DNA of 64,000 nt from the NCBI GenBank assembly GCA_018653085.1, contig JABIAY010000053.1, forward strand, positions 1 through 64,000, in the 5' to 3' direction. The notes below the pieces were generated by a model, which searched no databases, was not told where the DNA came from, and saw nothing but the letters and a program-made list of their open reading frames with translations. Shown here piece by piece: positions 7,541 through 15,504 of this stretch; positions within the stretch are counted from its first letter, which is position 1; every line of letters starts with the position of its first letter. The stretch is from Nitrospina sp. Its GTDB lineage: Bacteria; Nitrospinota; Nitrospinia; Nitrospinales; VA-1. A program made the translations under genes and the position numbers.

Positions 7541-8596
7541 GAATACGTCAGCCACTGCGAATAATACCTGTACCGTATCACCGATGGAATATTGCGGACT
7601 GCGAGTTTTGCGTTGCTGTGATGAAATAGTCAGGCTTTGTCCATCGGCAAGCTGCACCTGATACCGGGTATGACTGCCAAAAAAATGTATAGCACGCAGG
7701 GTTCCCTGTAAACTGTTTGTCGGCTCAGTTTGGGGTCGGTCCGGATCAAAAAATAATTTTTCCGGTCGCACGTAACAGGTCTGATTCTTCCGCTCAGAAA
7801 TTTCAGCAACACATTGAATATTTCCAGCAGGCCCCAACGAAACGGTGACCTGGTTGCCCGTTCTCTGTTCCACGTTACCGGTAAGCCTGTTCACCTCGCC
7901 GAGAAATTCGGCGATGAAAGCGGTCTGCGGTTTTTCGTATAATTCGGCAGGTGTGCCCACCTGTTGCAGGCAACCGTTATCCATGATTCCCATACGGGTA
8001 GCCAGACCCATGGCTTCTTCCTGATCGTGAGTGACAAACAGGAAGGTGATGCCCAGCATTTTCTGCATCTCAACCAGTTCTTCACGCAGGTGTTGCCGCA
8101 AGCTGAGGTCCAGCGCAGAGAGAGGTTCATCCAACAAAAGAATTTTTGGGCGATTGATGACGGCACGGGCCAGGGCCACTCTTTGTGCTTCTCCACCGCT
8201 GATCTGTCCGGGGTGGGCATCGCGCAATGCCTGAAGATGGGTGATCTCCAACAGCTCGTCAATGTTTTTGGCGATATCGATTTCAGGGTGTTTGCGGATG
8301 CGAGGTCCAACCGCGATATTATCGTAAACGCTCATATGGGGAAACAGGGCGTAATTTTGAAAGATCAGCCCCACCGGTCTTTGTTCAACTGGCAGGGAGC
8401 CGACATCCTGTCCCGCAATGGCAATGGTTCCGCTGTCGGGAGTCTCGAACCCGGCAATCATCCTGAGCAAGGTGGTTTTGCCGCAACCGCTTCTTCCGAG
8501 CAGGGTGAACCGCTCGCCTGCCTCGATCTCCAGTGAGACATTTTCAACAACGGGTTTCCCGCCAAAAGATTTGCTGATGGAGTCCAACCTGACCAT
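7493..8596 (-). CDS. ABC transporter ATP-binding protein with C-terminal TOBE domain (PotA/FbpC type)
   Basis: Energises the importer encoded downstream. The 367-residue protein shows Walker A GRSGCGKTT (about residues 36-44), Q-loop FQNYALFPHM, signature SGGEAQRVALARA, Walker B ILLLDEPLSALD and switch His in FVTHDQEEA. A TOBE domain follows (about 280-350: CYVRPEKLFF, FFGSHTRYQVQL). TOBE ATPases normally partner polyamine, iron or sugar importers, whereas the neighbours here are amino-acid-type, so this pairing is unusual. The ATG at 8596 begins the MVRLDSISKSFGG core; longer in-frame starts add unrelated sequence. The last ~17 residues (TTRRGANQRDAGLNE) are encoded by the composite repeat. 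Confidence 0.9.
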   Translation of the reverse strand: MVRLDSISKSFGGKPVVENVSLEIEAGERFTLLGRSGCGKTTLLRMIAGFETPDSGTIAIAGQDVGSLPVEQRPVGLIFQNYALFPHMSVYDNIAVGPRIRKHPEIDIAKNIDELLEITHLQALRDAHPGQISGGEAQRVALARAVINRPKILLLDEPLSALDLSLRQHLREELVEMQKMLGITFLFVTHDQEEAMGLATRMGIMDNGCLQQVGTPAELYEKPQTAFIAEFLGEVNRLTGNVEQRTGNQVTVSLGPAGNIQCVAEISERKNQTCYVRPEKLFFDPDRPQTEPTNSLQGTLRAIHFFGSHTRYQVQLADGQSLTISSQQRKTRSPQYSIGDTVQVLFAVADVFTTRRGANQRDAGLNE

Positions 8597-8621
8597 ATAA
8601 AGTATACTGTTAACTAAAAGT

Positions 8622-8650
8622 TTGAAAGGCTTGCAACACGGGTGTATTTT
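8622..8650 (+). promoter_or_regulatory. Putative sigma70 promoter of purD
   Basis: TTGAAA (8622-8627) and TATTTT (8645-8650) are separated by 17 bp, 46 bp before the purD start. Consensus match only. No PurR-like operator was seen. Confidence 0.4.
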
Positions 8651-8695
8651 ATATAAATTCCTACTTGAATCATACCAAGATAATAAGGAGAGACA

Positions 8696-9964
8696 ATGCG
8701 GGTGCTGGTAATAGGAGGTGGAGGCAGAGAACATGCTCTGGTCTGGAAAATCAGCCAGAGCCCGAAAGTGACCGAGGTGTTCTGCGCGCCGGGTAATGCG
8801 GGAACGGCCACAATCGCCACTAATGTTCCGATTCCCGCCGACCAGATCGATCAACTTTTACAGTTCGCCGAGGAAAATGAAATCGGACTCACCGTGGTGG
8901 GACCGGAACAACCCCTTGTGATGGGCATTGTTGACCGCTTTCAGGAAAAAGGCCTGCGGATTTTTGGTCCGAGTGCCCGTGCCGCAGAGCTTGAAGGGAG
9001 CAAGGCGTTCTCCAAAAATATCATGAAAAAATACGGCCTGCTCACAGCGGAATACGAGATATTCACCTCTCATGAGAAGGCCAGAAAATATTTCGATGAA
9101 GAAACCGGACCCATAGTCGTCAAGGCCAGTGGGCTGGCGGCAGGCAAGGGTGTCATCCTGTGCCAGAATGCGCAAGAAGGCAGGGACGCAGTGGACACGA
9201 TCATGAAAGACAAGTCTTTCGGCGAGGCGGGAGATGAAGTGGTCATCGAAGAATTTCTGGAGGGCCCGGAAGTTTCGGTGCTGGCGTTTACCGATGGCAA
9301 TACTGTGCTTCTTATGGATTCGGCGCAGGATCATAAGGCCGCGCTGGATGGCGATAAGGGACCCAACACAGGTGGTATGGGGGCTTATTCTCCGGCTCCG
9401 GTGTTCACCGACATTCTGCGCCAGAAGGTGCGCGACAAAATCATGTTTCCCCTTGTTCGTGCCATGAAGGCGGAAGGCCGACCTTATAAGGGAATTCTTT
9501 ATGCCGGACTGATGCTTACCAAGCATGGACCTAAAATTCTTGAGTTCAATGCCCGCTTCGGAGACCCGGAAACGCAACCGCTTCTCGTCCGTATGGAAAG
9601 TGATATTGTCCCTCTCTTTGAAGCCTGCGTCGATGGAACCCTCGACCAATGTGATTTGCAATGGAAACCGGAATCCTCGGTCTGCGTGGTGATGGCGGCG
9701 AAAGGGTATCCGGGGTCTTATGAAAAAGGCAAAGAGATTTTTGAGCTGGATGAGGCAGGGGCCTTGCCCGACGTTGTGGTCTTTCATGCCGGGACGAAAT
9801 TGGAAGATGGCAAAGTCCTCACAAATGGCGGACGCGTGTTGGGAGTCACCGCGACCGGACCCGATACCGCTTCTGCAATTGCAAAAGCCTATGAGGCAGT
9901 AGGCAAAATCAAATGGGATGGAATCCATTACCGCACAGACATCGGTGCACGGGACAAAAAATAA
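8696..9964 (+). CDS. purD: Phosphoribosylamine-glycine ligase (GAR synthetase)
   Basis: Second step of purine synthesis: joins glycine to 5-phosphoribosylamine with ATP in the cytoplasm. The 422-residue length is normal. The N-domain begins MRVLVIGGGGREHALVWKI, the family signature. The ATP-grasp region contains PIVVKASGLAAGKGVILC (about residues 138-155), EEFLEGPEVSVLAFTDG, and KILEFNARFGDPETQPLL (about 280-297), which carries metal-binding Glu and Asn. AAGGAG lies eight bases upstream of the ATG. A DUF523 gene follows after ten bases and is probably co-transcribed. purM lies far away at 41168, so purine genes are scattered here. Confidence 0.97.
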   Translation: MRVLVIGGGGREHALVWKISQSPKVTEVFCAPGNAGTATIATNVPIPADQIDQLLQFAEENEIGLTVVGPEQPLVMGIVDRFQEKGLRIFGPSARAAELEGSKAFSKNIMKKYGLLTAEYEIFTSHEKARKYFDEETGPIVVKASGLAAGKGVILCQNAQEGRDAVDTIMKDKSFGEAGDEVVIEEFLEGPEVSVLAFTDGNTVLLMDSAQDHKAALDGDKGPNTGGMGAYSPAPVFTDILRQKVRDKIMFPLVRAMKAEGRPYKGILYAGLMLTKHGPKILEFNARFGDPETQPLLVRMESDIVPLFEACVDGTLDQCDLQWKPESSVCVVMAAKGYPGSYEKGKEIFELDEAGALPDVVVFHAGTKLEDGKVLTNGGRVLGVTATGPDTASAIAKAYEAVGKIKWDGIHYRTDIGARDKK

Positions 9965-9974
9965 TTAGCGGAAT

Positions 9975-10463
9975 ATGAAAAAAATCAAGATCGGGGTCAG
10001 CAGTTGTCTGCTTGGCGAACGAGTTCGTTATGACGGGGAGTGCAAACGGAACCAGACCGTGATCGACCTGTTAGGTCAACGGTTCGAAGCGGTGCCGGTC
10101 TGCCCCGAAGTGGAACTGGGAATGGGCGTTCCAAGAGAAGCAGTGCAACTCGTGGCAGGTGACCTTGCACCCTATATGGTGGGTATCGAATCGGGAAAAG
10201 ACTGGACGCAAGCCATGACCGATTTCAGCTCGCAAAAACTACAGGCATTAACGTGCCTGAGTGGATTTATTTTTAAAAGCCGTTCCCCTTCCTGCGGAAC
10301 AGGCAATGTTCCCCTGCACCACGAACAGGAAAAAAGTGCGGGACTGTTCGCCCAGGCCTTCACGAAACATTTCCCCGCTCTTCCTGTTATAGATGAAGAA
10401 CAATTGCAGGATGAAAAAGCCAGGGAAGGTTTTATTGCCCGAGTGATTGAACAGGGAAGATAG
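9975..10463 (+). CDS. DUF523 family protein (TudS-like, possible Fe-S thiouracil desulfurase relative)
   Basis: A 162-residue protein of the DUF523 family. Conserved cysteines appear as VSSCLLGERVRYDG (residues 7-20), VPVCPEVELGMGVPRE and SRSPSCGTGNV. In characterised relatives three such cysteines hold a [4Fe-4S] cluster used to remove sulfur from thiouracil. Whether this protein has that activity is inference. It starts ten bases after purD, which suggests a shared message and perhaps a role in base salvage. It ends with TAG, followed at once by a diverged copy of the composite repeat. Confidence 0.85.
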   Translation: MKKIKIGVSSCLLGERVRYDGECKRNQTVIDLLGQRFEAVPVCPEVELGMGVPREAVQLVAGDLAPYMVGIESGKDWTQAMTDFSSQKLQALTCLSGFIFKSRSPSCGTGNVPLHHEQEKSAGLFAQAFTKHFPALPVIDEEQLQDEKAREGFIARVIEQGR

Positions 10464-10552
10464 CTGGGCAACCACTTGATTCAGCCGAGATAACTTTTGT
10501 TCGCCTACAAAAGCCATTGCCAGTAGAGGGTCCAGCGTCACGCTGGCGCCGG
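10464..10552. repeat. Composite repeat, inverted, filling the gap between convergent genes
   Basis: Read on the minus strand from the stop of the 10553-10936 gene: a CCAGCGTGACGCTGG hairpin (10530-10544), GGCAATGGCTTTTG, then GGCGAACAAAAGTTATCTCGGCT. This is the second module of the dispersed repeat with a few changes. Confidence 0.75.
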
Positions 10553-10936
10553 TTAGTCGAGTTGGGGTTCTTTGTCATCGGCTTCGACATCTTCCATTTG
10601 TTTATCGAAGAGTCGGTGAGCGAGGTACCAGCATCCCCACGAAATAATAACGATGGTACCAATGCCGACACTGGCCCATAGCGCAACATTTCCGGAAGAG
10701 GCTAATCCGCGTAAAAAGACAAAAGCCCCTAGCGGCAAAGCCATCACGAATCCGAAACAGGAAAGAAGCATGGAACTGCGGGCATAATATTTTGGCCGCA
10801 CATCGATATTGAGTTCTGGTAGATATTTTTTATTTTCGGGCAGGGCGGCATCGAGCAGTTCGATCTCGCCGGGACATTTAGGGCAATACTGTCCACCCCA
10901 GAACGCATTTTTGCACTGCAAACAAAACTTGACCAT
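10553..10936 (-). CDS. Membrane protein with N-terminal zinc ribbon
   Basis: A 127-residue protein of unknown function. The N-terminus carries CLQC and CPKC (residues 5-8 and 18-21), a likely zinc ribbon. Two hydrophobic segments follow (about residues 54-74 and 84-106), and the C-terminus is acidic. AGGAAACTC lies just before the ATG. It converges with the DUF523 gene across a composite repeat. Several other small zinc-ribbon membrane proteins occur in the window (14070-14456, 25601-26314), but they share no clear alignment. Confidence 0.75.
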   Translation of the reverse strand: MVKFCLQCKNAFWGGQYCPKCPGEIELLDAALPENKKYLPELNIDVRPKYYARSSMLLSCFGFVMALPLGAFVFLRGLASSGNVALWASVGIGTIVIISWGCWYLAHRLFDKQMEDVEADDKEPQLD

Positions 10937-10996
10937 GAGTTTCCTGTTATTTTTTTGGTTGGTCTTAAGAATACCTCATTTATAATAACCACACAA

Positions 10997-11220
10997 CCGG
11001 GCCTCGCCCGGAGGGGACTAACAAAGGCTTGTCAAGCCGAGATAAATTACTACCAGCTAGACAGGGCTATTGCTTTCTGGCCCCACGCCTAGCCCACTCC
11101 CGTGGGAGGGAATATAGCAATTACTTTTTAAGCCGAGAGAACTCTTTGCTCGCCAGACAGAGCTATTGCTTTCTGGCCCCATGCCTAGTGGCCGGGCCTC
11201 GCCCGGAGAGGACTAACAGG
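10997..11220. repeat. Two inverted composite repeats in tandem
   Basis: Two head complements (11079-11092 and 11174-11191) are each joined to the second module: AAGCCGAGAGAACTCTTTGC at about 11130-11149, and a diverged copy at 11033-11065. Between them is CCCACTCCCGTGGGAGGG. GGGCCTCGCCCGGAG-type hairpins flank the pair on both sides (about 10999-11015 and 11192-11208), as if the unit were bounded by a direct repeat. Confidence 0.8.
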
Positions 11221-11228
11221 GACTCATT

Positions 11229-12032
11229 ATGGAAGATAAAAAACGACTTGTAGTTTTAACTCACGGCGGCGCAGGGTCCGATCCTGCTTTTGCAGACGGA
11301 ACCGCCGTTGCCGGGCAAATGTGCATGATGTCTTTGCAATCCGGCGAACCCACCATCGATGCGGCCTGCCAGGCTGTTACCATTTTAGAGGATGACGGAC
11401 GTTTCAATGCCGGCATCGGGTCGCACAAACGCAACGATGACACCGTGCAGATGGATGCTTCGTGCATGGACAGTTCCGGCACGTTCGGTGCCGTGGCCGC
11501 ATTGGAAGGATTCAAGAATCCGATCCATGTGGCGCGTATTGTCAGCCAGTCCGAATACAAAATACTGGCCGGGCGCGGGGCCAATCAGTTTGCCGCCGAT
11601 CAGGGATGCCAAACTCTGTCACCGGATCAGATCATCGGTACAGGAACCGATTTTTCCACTACCGATACCGTCGGGTGCGTTGTCCGGGCAGGGGATGAGT
11701 TCGCCTGCGCACTCAGTACAGGTGGCATCGATGATGCCATCCCCGGCCGCGTGGGTGATGTTCCGCTTATCGGGTGTGGACTCTATGCCGGGCCCGAAGG
11801 GGCCGTGGCCGCCACCGGTGACGGCGAAGCCATCGCCATGCAAGTGACCGCTTTGCGTGCCTACCAGTTGATCGAACAGGGGATGGACCCGAAAGTCATC
11901 GTCCCGACTGTCATATCGTGGTTCAAAGAAACCACCGCATTCGGAATTATTGTGGTCAGTAAAATCGGATTTTCCGGTGGGGCGAATCGGGGTATGGCCT
12001 GGACCGCCAGCGAAATGCTCCACCACCACTAG
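11229..12032 (+). CDS. Isoaspartyl peptidase / L-asparaginase family protein (Ntn hydrolase)
   Basis: Member of the N-terminal-nucleophile asparaginase family, which self-cleaves before a catalytic threonine and hydrolyses asparagine or isoaspartyl dipeptides. LTHGGAG (residues 10-16), GRFNAGIGS and MDASCMDSSGTFGAVAAL are family motifs. TDTVGCVV (about residues 145-152) contains the probable nucleophile Thr. STGGIDDAIPGRVGDVPLIGCGLYA matches the beta-subunit substrate-binding region. At 267 residues it is shorter than typical (about 310). The ATG follows a weak ribosome site. The protein ends MLHHH, with the last His and TAG inside the composite repeat. Confidence 0.88.
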   Translation: MEDKKRLVVLTHGGAGSDPAFADGTAVAGQMCMMSLQSGEPTIDAACQAVTILEDDGRFNAGIGSHKRNDDTVQMDASCMDSSGTFGAVAALEGFKNPIHVARIVSQSEYKILAGRGANQFAADQGCQTLSPDQIIGTGTDFSTTDTVGCVVRAGDEFACALSTGGIDDAIPGRVGDVPLIGCGLYAGPEGAVAATGDGEAIAMQVTALRAYQLIEQGMDPKVIVPTVISWFKETTAFGIIVVSKIGFSGGANRGMAWTASEMLHHH

Positions 12033-12190
12033 GCGTGGGGCCAGTGTGCCGTCGCTTTATTCGGCGAGCAAAGAGTTGTCTCGGCTCAATCAAGCCTTTG
12101 CCCAGTTCCCTCCCACGGAAGTGGGCTAGGCGTGTGGCGGTGATATTCTTCCACAGCTTTCCTGCCCCGGAGGGGTACAACGAGCAGGGA
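12026..12190. repeat. Composite repeat (full unit) starting inside the asparaginase stop
   Basis: The head CCACTAGGCGTGGGGCCAG (12026-12044) is followed by GGCGAGCAAAGAGTTGTCTC (about 12063-12082), then a second partial head GTGGGCTAGGCGTGTGG (12121-12137) and a CCCCGGAGGGG hairpin near 12165. This is one of the clearest copies. Confidence 0.88.
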
Positions 12191-12261
12191 CTATATCCAG
12201 AAGCGGAATAGTAATAGTTCGCTCATAAAGGTTCTGACCTATTGCCAGCGGTGGCTCGCCG

Positions 12262-12711
12262 CTAGATGCTTTCGAGTTTTACCATGCGTTTAGCTGAAAG
12301 AGTTTCCAGCCATTTTTTAAAAGAGGGATTTTTTGCCAGCAATCGTTGGAAGGTGGATTTGAGTAGAACGAAACAGGTCAGGTTTTTTGTTGCCGTGACG
12401 GTTGCCAGGCGCGGAGCGTAGGTGAGAAAAGCCATTTCCCCAAAAAAGGCACCGGGTCCTAAAGTGGAAACCGCTTTTTTGAGAACAATCATCTTGTTTT
12501 TGGCCACCTTGGCTTTTCCTTTATAGATTAAAAAGCAGGCGTTGGGGGTGTCCCCTTCCTTAAAGACGATGTCTTCGGGTTTGTAGCTGAGCTTATACAT
12601 CTCATTGATCAAAGCTTCCCGTTCGTCGTAGCTGAGCCCGGTAAACACTTCCGCCTTTTTAAATACCTCGGAAATCCAGTCGAACTCTTTCTCGTTAATA
12701 TCTTCGGCCAT
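12262..12711 (-). CDS. Cyclic nucleotide-binding domain protein
   Basis: A 149-residue stand-alone CNBD. FTGLSYDEREALINEMY leads into the beta-roll, with KEGDTPNACFLIYKGKAKV and the phosphate-binding cassette FFGEMAFLTYAPRLATV (about residues 92-108), where the conserved Arg is kept. No DNA-binding or catalytic domain is present, so it may act as a regulatory subunit. AAGGAAATGA precedes the ATG. Three other proteins in the window carry CNBDs (22282, 23005, 31358). Confidence 0.88.
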   Translation of the reverse strand: MAEDINEKEFDWISEVFKKAEVFTGLSYDEREALINEMYKLSYKPEDIVFKEGDTPNACFLIYKGKAKVAKNKMIVLKKAVSTLGPGAFFGEMAFLTYAPRLATVTATKNLTCFVLLKSTFQRLLAKNPSFKKWLETLSAKRMVKLESI

Positions 12712-13111
12712 TCATTTCCTTCCGATCCGTAAAACGCACATTTATATGAATACATTGAGTTTAAAGCTTTTCCCGGTGCATTTTCAAGCCAAAGTTTCGC
12801 GGCCCCCTGGCAGGGGAGCTTCGCATAAGTCGATAAAGGGGAGAAGCGAGATGCTTCGACAGGCTCAGCATGACAACAAAGGGCCTTTTTGTCATTCTGA
12901 GGAACAAAGTGACGAAGAATCTCGGGTTATGCAAAGGTCTCCTTGGCAGGGGAGGAAAATAGCAAGAGCTTGTAAGGCCGAGATAACTATTAGCTAGCGG
13001 TAAAAAGCTATTGCCAGTAGCCACCGGCCGCTTGGCCGGGAGAACTAAGCAGTTGATTTTTGTCGGACAGAGCGTGTAAAGTACATGCCTTCAATCCTAA
13101 AGAGACCCAAT
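12712..13111. repeat. Repeat-filled intergenic region before tRNA-Thr
   Basis: No gene is seen. At 12842-12932 lies a palindromic element, GATGCTTCGACAGGCTCAGC with a diverged inverted counterpart ending GACGAAGAATC, of a type found dispersed in many bacterial genomes. It is flanked by CCTGGCAGGGGAG (about 12805 and 12943). At 12965-13020 is an inverted, diverged second module (GGCCGAGATAACTATTAGCT), followed by a GGCCGCTTGGCCGG hairpin. Confidence 0.7.
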
Positions 13112-13186
<75 letters not shown>

Positions 13187-13480
13187 CTGCTGGCCTTCGG
13201 TCAGCAACCCAGAACCAGGGCCCACCAAAAGGTATTGGTTGTCAGCTATACGTAAATCTCTGATTTATAGATCGCGATTCCTGCCAAAAGTTTTATTTAA
13301 TCCAAAGAAGGGGGACTGCCTGAAAAAAACATTCCTGAAAAAGGACGGGTTGTTCAGCAGGTTTTGCGCGGCACATAGGCCTCTTTTTGGCTATCAGTCG
13401 ATTTATTTTTCTGGTATATAATTGTTTCATCTACTTTTTTCGAAATTTATTCTTAAACACCGCTCTTATCAGGGACACTT

Positions 13481-13993
13481 ATGGAAAAGATTAAAAAGAC
13501 TTCATTTGCCTTAACTATATTTTACTTATTTTCAATTCTGTATTTTGCAACTTCGGTGCAAGCGCAGGCTCAGGGGAAGGCTCAAGGCGCAGGTAAAAAT
13601 AAAATTTGTCCGCAAGTTGCAAAAGAACTGCAGATGCGCATAACAAGCCTAAAGAAGGTTCATAAAGGCATGTATAACTCCATTTATTCTTCCCTGCCTT
13701 CAGATCGCATTGACAGATACAATCGCCACGTCAATATCCTCGTAGGCAACCTTGACCGCGAAGTTAACCTTATGAAAGGGTTACTGGAGAAATTACAGCA
13801 ACGCGACCAAATGTGTTACGAGAGGGCGAAAGGGTTATCCCCCCATATACAAGCGATGCATGAGGTTCAGGCAGGCATCTACAAGGCAATATTTGATAGC
13901 AATACCGGCAACTACAAAAAGCTTGTTGAAAAATTTGGGCGTCAAGTAAAGGATATATCAGGCGAACTCGATAAACACTTCCCTCGCTCCTAG
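13481..13993 (+). CDS. Exported helical hypothetical protein
   Basis: A 170-residue protein with a signal peptide (hydrophobic residues 9-27, cleavage near VQAQA). The mature part begins with a low-complexity AQGKAQGAGK stretch. A mainly helical region follows with two cysteines (about residues 44 and 107) and a repeated pattern: KKVHKGMYNSIYSS and HEVQAGIYKAIFDS look like two related halves. No known family was recognised. A periplasmic helical-bundle role is plausible but not shown. AGGGACACTT precedes the ATG. Confidence 0.65.
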   Translation: MEKIKKTSFALTIFYLFSILYFATSVQAQAQGKAQGAGKNKICPQVAKELQMRITSLKKVHKGMYNSIYSSLPSDRIDRYNRHVNILVGNLDREVNLMKGLLEKLQQRDQMCYERAKGLSPHIQAMHEVQAGIYKAIFDSNTGNYKKLVEKFGRQVKDISGELDKHFPRS

Positions 13994-14018
13994 GGAATCT
14001 ATTGATCCCATTCGTCGC

Positions 14019-14034
14019 CGCCCCTGTCGGGGCG
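14019..14034. terminator. Possible bidirectional hairpin between convergent genes
   Basis: CGCCCC TGTC GGGGCG forms a six-pair stem between the ends of the genes at 13993 and 14070. There is no clear T run on either side, so termination is only suggested by position. Confidence 0.35.
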
Positions 14035-14069
14035 AATAGGAAAGGCCCCATCTACCACTGATTTTAAAT

Positions 14070-14456
14070 TTATCGTATCAGGTCTTCTTCGGTGGCATCT
14101 AGTAATTCCAGATGATAGCTGCAAAACAAATTGGGCTTTATAACCATAAAAAAACCAAGGAGACCTATGAACCAGGTTAAAATCATTACATGATTTTGAT
14201 AGGCTCCCCCTTGTTCATAAGAAACGTTTAGGGTGAATCCCGCGAGCATCACTAAAATGCCAATAAGATGTAGATTTGAAGCAATTAAGCCAAATTTCGA
14301 AATTCCATGGCAGTGAGGACAAATAAAAACCTTTTGGTTGATCCCGTTCAACTTGATTCGAACGTGATTTTTATTTTTTGCCGGGAAAAAATTAACTGTT
14401 AAATATAACCAATCCAGGCGGCTTAATTTATGTTCGGCGCATTTAGGACAAATCAT
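14070..14456 (-). CDS. Zinc-ribbon membrane protein
   Basis: A 128-residue hypothetical protein starting MICPKCAEHKL, with a second pair CPHC at about residues 47-50. Together these form a likely zinc ribbon. Two membrane helices follow (about residues 62-79 and 92-107), then a short acidic tail. The function is unknown. The start is the first ATG, without a clear ribosome site. Confidence 0.68.
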   Translation of the reverse strand: MICPKCAEHKLSRLDWLYLTVNFFPAKNKNHVRIKLNGINQKVFICPHCHGISKFGLIASNLHLIGILVMLAGFTLNVSYEQGGAYQNHVMILTWFIGLLGFFMVIKPNLFCSYHLELLDATEEDLIR

Positions 14457-14662
14457 TATTTAATTTGGGTTAGTAACCAAAAGTGTTTACAAATTTAGTA
14501 GGTAGGGGAAACAATGTCAAACTATTTCAAACAACCTCTGAGTTACAGTTGACGAAAAGATTTTCAGCTTTCATTCCATTATAACACTCCTAATTTATCC
14601 CATCTTGTCTATTGCCATCACTTGCAATAGAATAGCCAGTTCTAATATTGTAAATCACCCCA

Positions 14663-14685
14663 GCCCCTCTTTGTGAAAGAGGGGC
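14663..14685. repeat. Perfect 10-bp hairpin upstream of the ArsC-like gene
   Basis: GCCCCTCTTT GTG AAAGAGGGGC forms a perfect stem 18 bp before the ArsC-like start. Preceding CACCCCA makes it resemble the CCCC...GGGG hairpin repeats elsewhere. It could be a terminator remnant or a repeat. No other gene sits in 14457-14703. Confidence 0.55.
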
Positions 14686-14703
14686 CCATTAGATAATTAA
14701 ATC

Positions 14704-15054
14704 ATGTCTATAACTATTTATCACAATCCGAAATGTTCCAAATCGCGGCAGACTCTTGAGTTGCTGGGAGAACACGGTGTTACGCCGGTTATTATTGAGT
14801 ATCTTGAATCCCCGCCGAGCGCAGAAAAGTTGCGAGAGATTCTTTCTCTGCTGGGGTTTTCACCGCGTGATCTTCTGCGTAAGAAAGAAGATGAGTATGC
14901 TGAGTGTGGGCTCGACAACTCTGCCTTATCTGATGACGAGCTGATCGATTGCATGATCAAGAATCCTATTTTGATAGAACGTCCTATAGTGCTGGCTAAT
15001 GGTAAAGCGGCGATAGGCCGTCCACCGGAACAGGTGCTGGAAATTCTCCACTAG
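14704..15054 (+). CDS. ArsC-family arsenate reductase-like protein (glutaredoxin-dependent type)
   Basis: The 116-residue protein has the thioredoxin-fold ArsC/Spx layout. HNPKCSKSRQTLELL (residues 7-21) holds the single catalytic Cys in the HNPxCxxSR motif. LIERPIVLANGKAAIGRPPE (about residues 90-109) contains the RP-GRP anion-site residues. It would reduce arsenate using glutathione and glutaredoxin, if the substrate is arsenate. No ars operon genes adjoin it, so another thiol-transfer role is possible. It ends Leu-His-stop (CTC CAC TAG), with the stop inside a composite repeat. Confidence 0.88.
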   Translation: MSITIYHNPKCSKSRQTLELLGEHGVTPVIIEYLESPPSAEKLREILSLLGFSPRDLLRKKEDEYAECGLDNSALSDDELIDCMIKNPILIERPIVLANGKAAIGRPPEQVLEILH

Positions 15055-15185
15055 GCGTGGGGCCAGCGTGCCATCGCTTTTTCTGGCGAGCAAAGAGTTA
15101 TCTCGGCTTAAAAAGTAATTGCTATATTTACCCCTTCGGGGCACGAAGGTTGGGGGAAAATATAACGCCCTCCCTCGCTAGAGGG
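15048..15185. repeat. Composite repeat (full unit) at the ArsC-like gene end
   Basis: The head (15048-15066), CGTGCCATCGC spacer, GGCGAGCAAAGAGTTATCTC module and AAAAAGTAATTGCTAT tail are followed by a CCCCTTCGGGG hairpin (15132-15142) and a CCCTCCCTCGCTAGAGGGTGGG hairpin (about 15169-15189). It is the best-preserved unit in the window. Confidence 0.9.
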
Positions 15186-15192
15186 TGGGCGG

Positions 15193-15375
15193 TTAGATTT
15201 CTTCGTCGATGCGGGTGATGCGGCCCACGAAGTATTTATGGCGGAAGTCTTTTTCGGAGTCTTCCTTCTTTTTGGATATGACAAGCAGAGATTTCAGCGA
15301 CCGTTTGGGGCGGCCCTTTTCATCGTGCAGTGGGGTTTCTCTGGGGACTTTTTTGATTTCATCGAGAATTTTCAT
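15193..15375 (-). CDS. Small basic hypothetical protein
   Basis: A 60-residue charged protein (MKILDEIKKVPRETPLHDEK...), lysine-rich in the middle and ending GRITRIDEEI. GGAG lies six bases before the ATG at 15375; an in-frame ATG at 15387 is also possible. No family recognised. It sits between a composite repeat and the HD-GYP gene. Confidence 0.55.
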   Translation of the reverse strand: MKILDEIKKVPRETPLHDEKGRPKRSLKSLLVISKKKEDSEKDFRHKYFVGRITRIDEEI

Positions 15376-15504
15376 CTCAAACTCCATCGGTTTTTTTCTA
15401 TATCCTTTCTTAGCGGCACTAATCCTGATAAATTAACGCTAAACCACCCCAGGGCAGGAAATGTGGGAATATCGGCGGCTCATTTGCGCAAGTTGTTTCT
15501 GTGA

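Noticed and set aside
8858-9928. Minus-strand ORF of 356 codons
   Set aside because: Antisense shadow of purD with no recognisable domain.
10997-12190. Repeats as a CRISPR array
   Set aside because: Units are not regularly spaced, occur in both orientations, and no cas genes are present.
12746-13024. Overlapping ORFs of 83 and 87 codons
   Set aside because: Entirely within repeats; translations contain palindrome-derived residues only.
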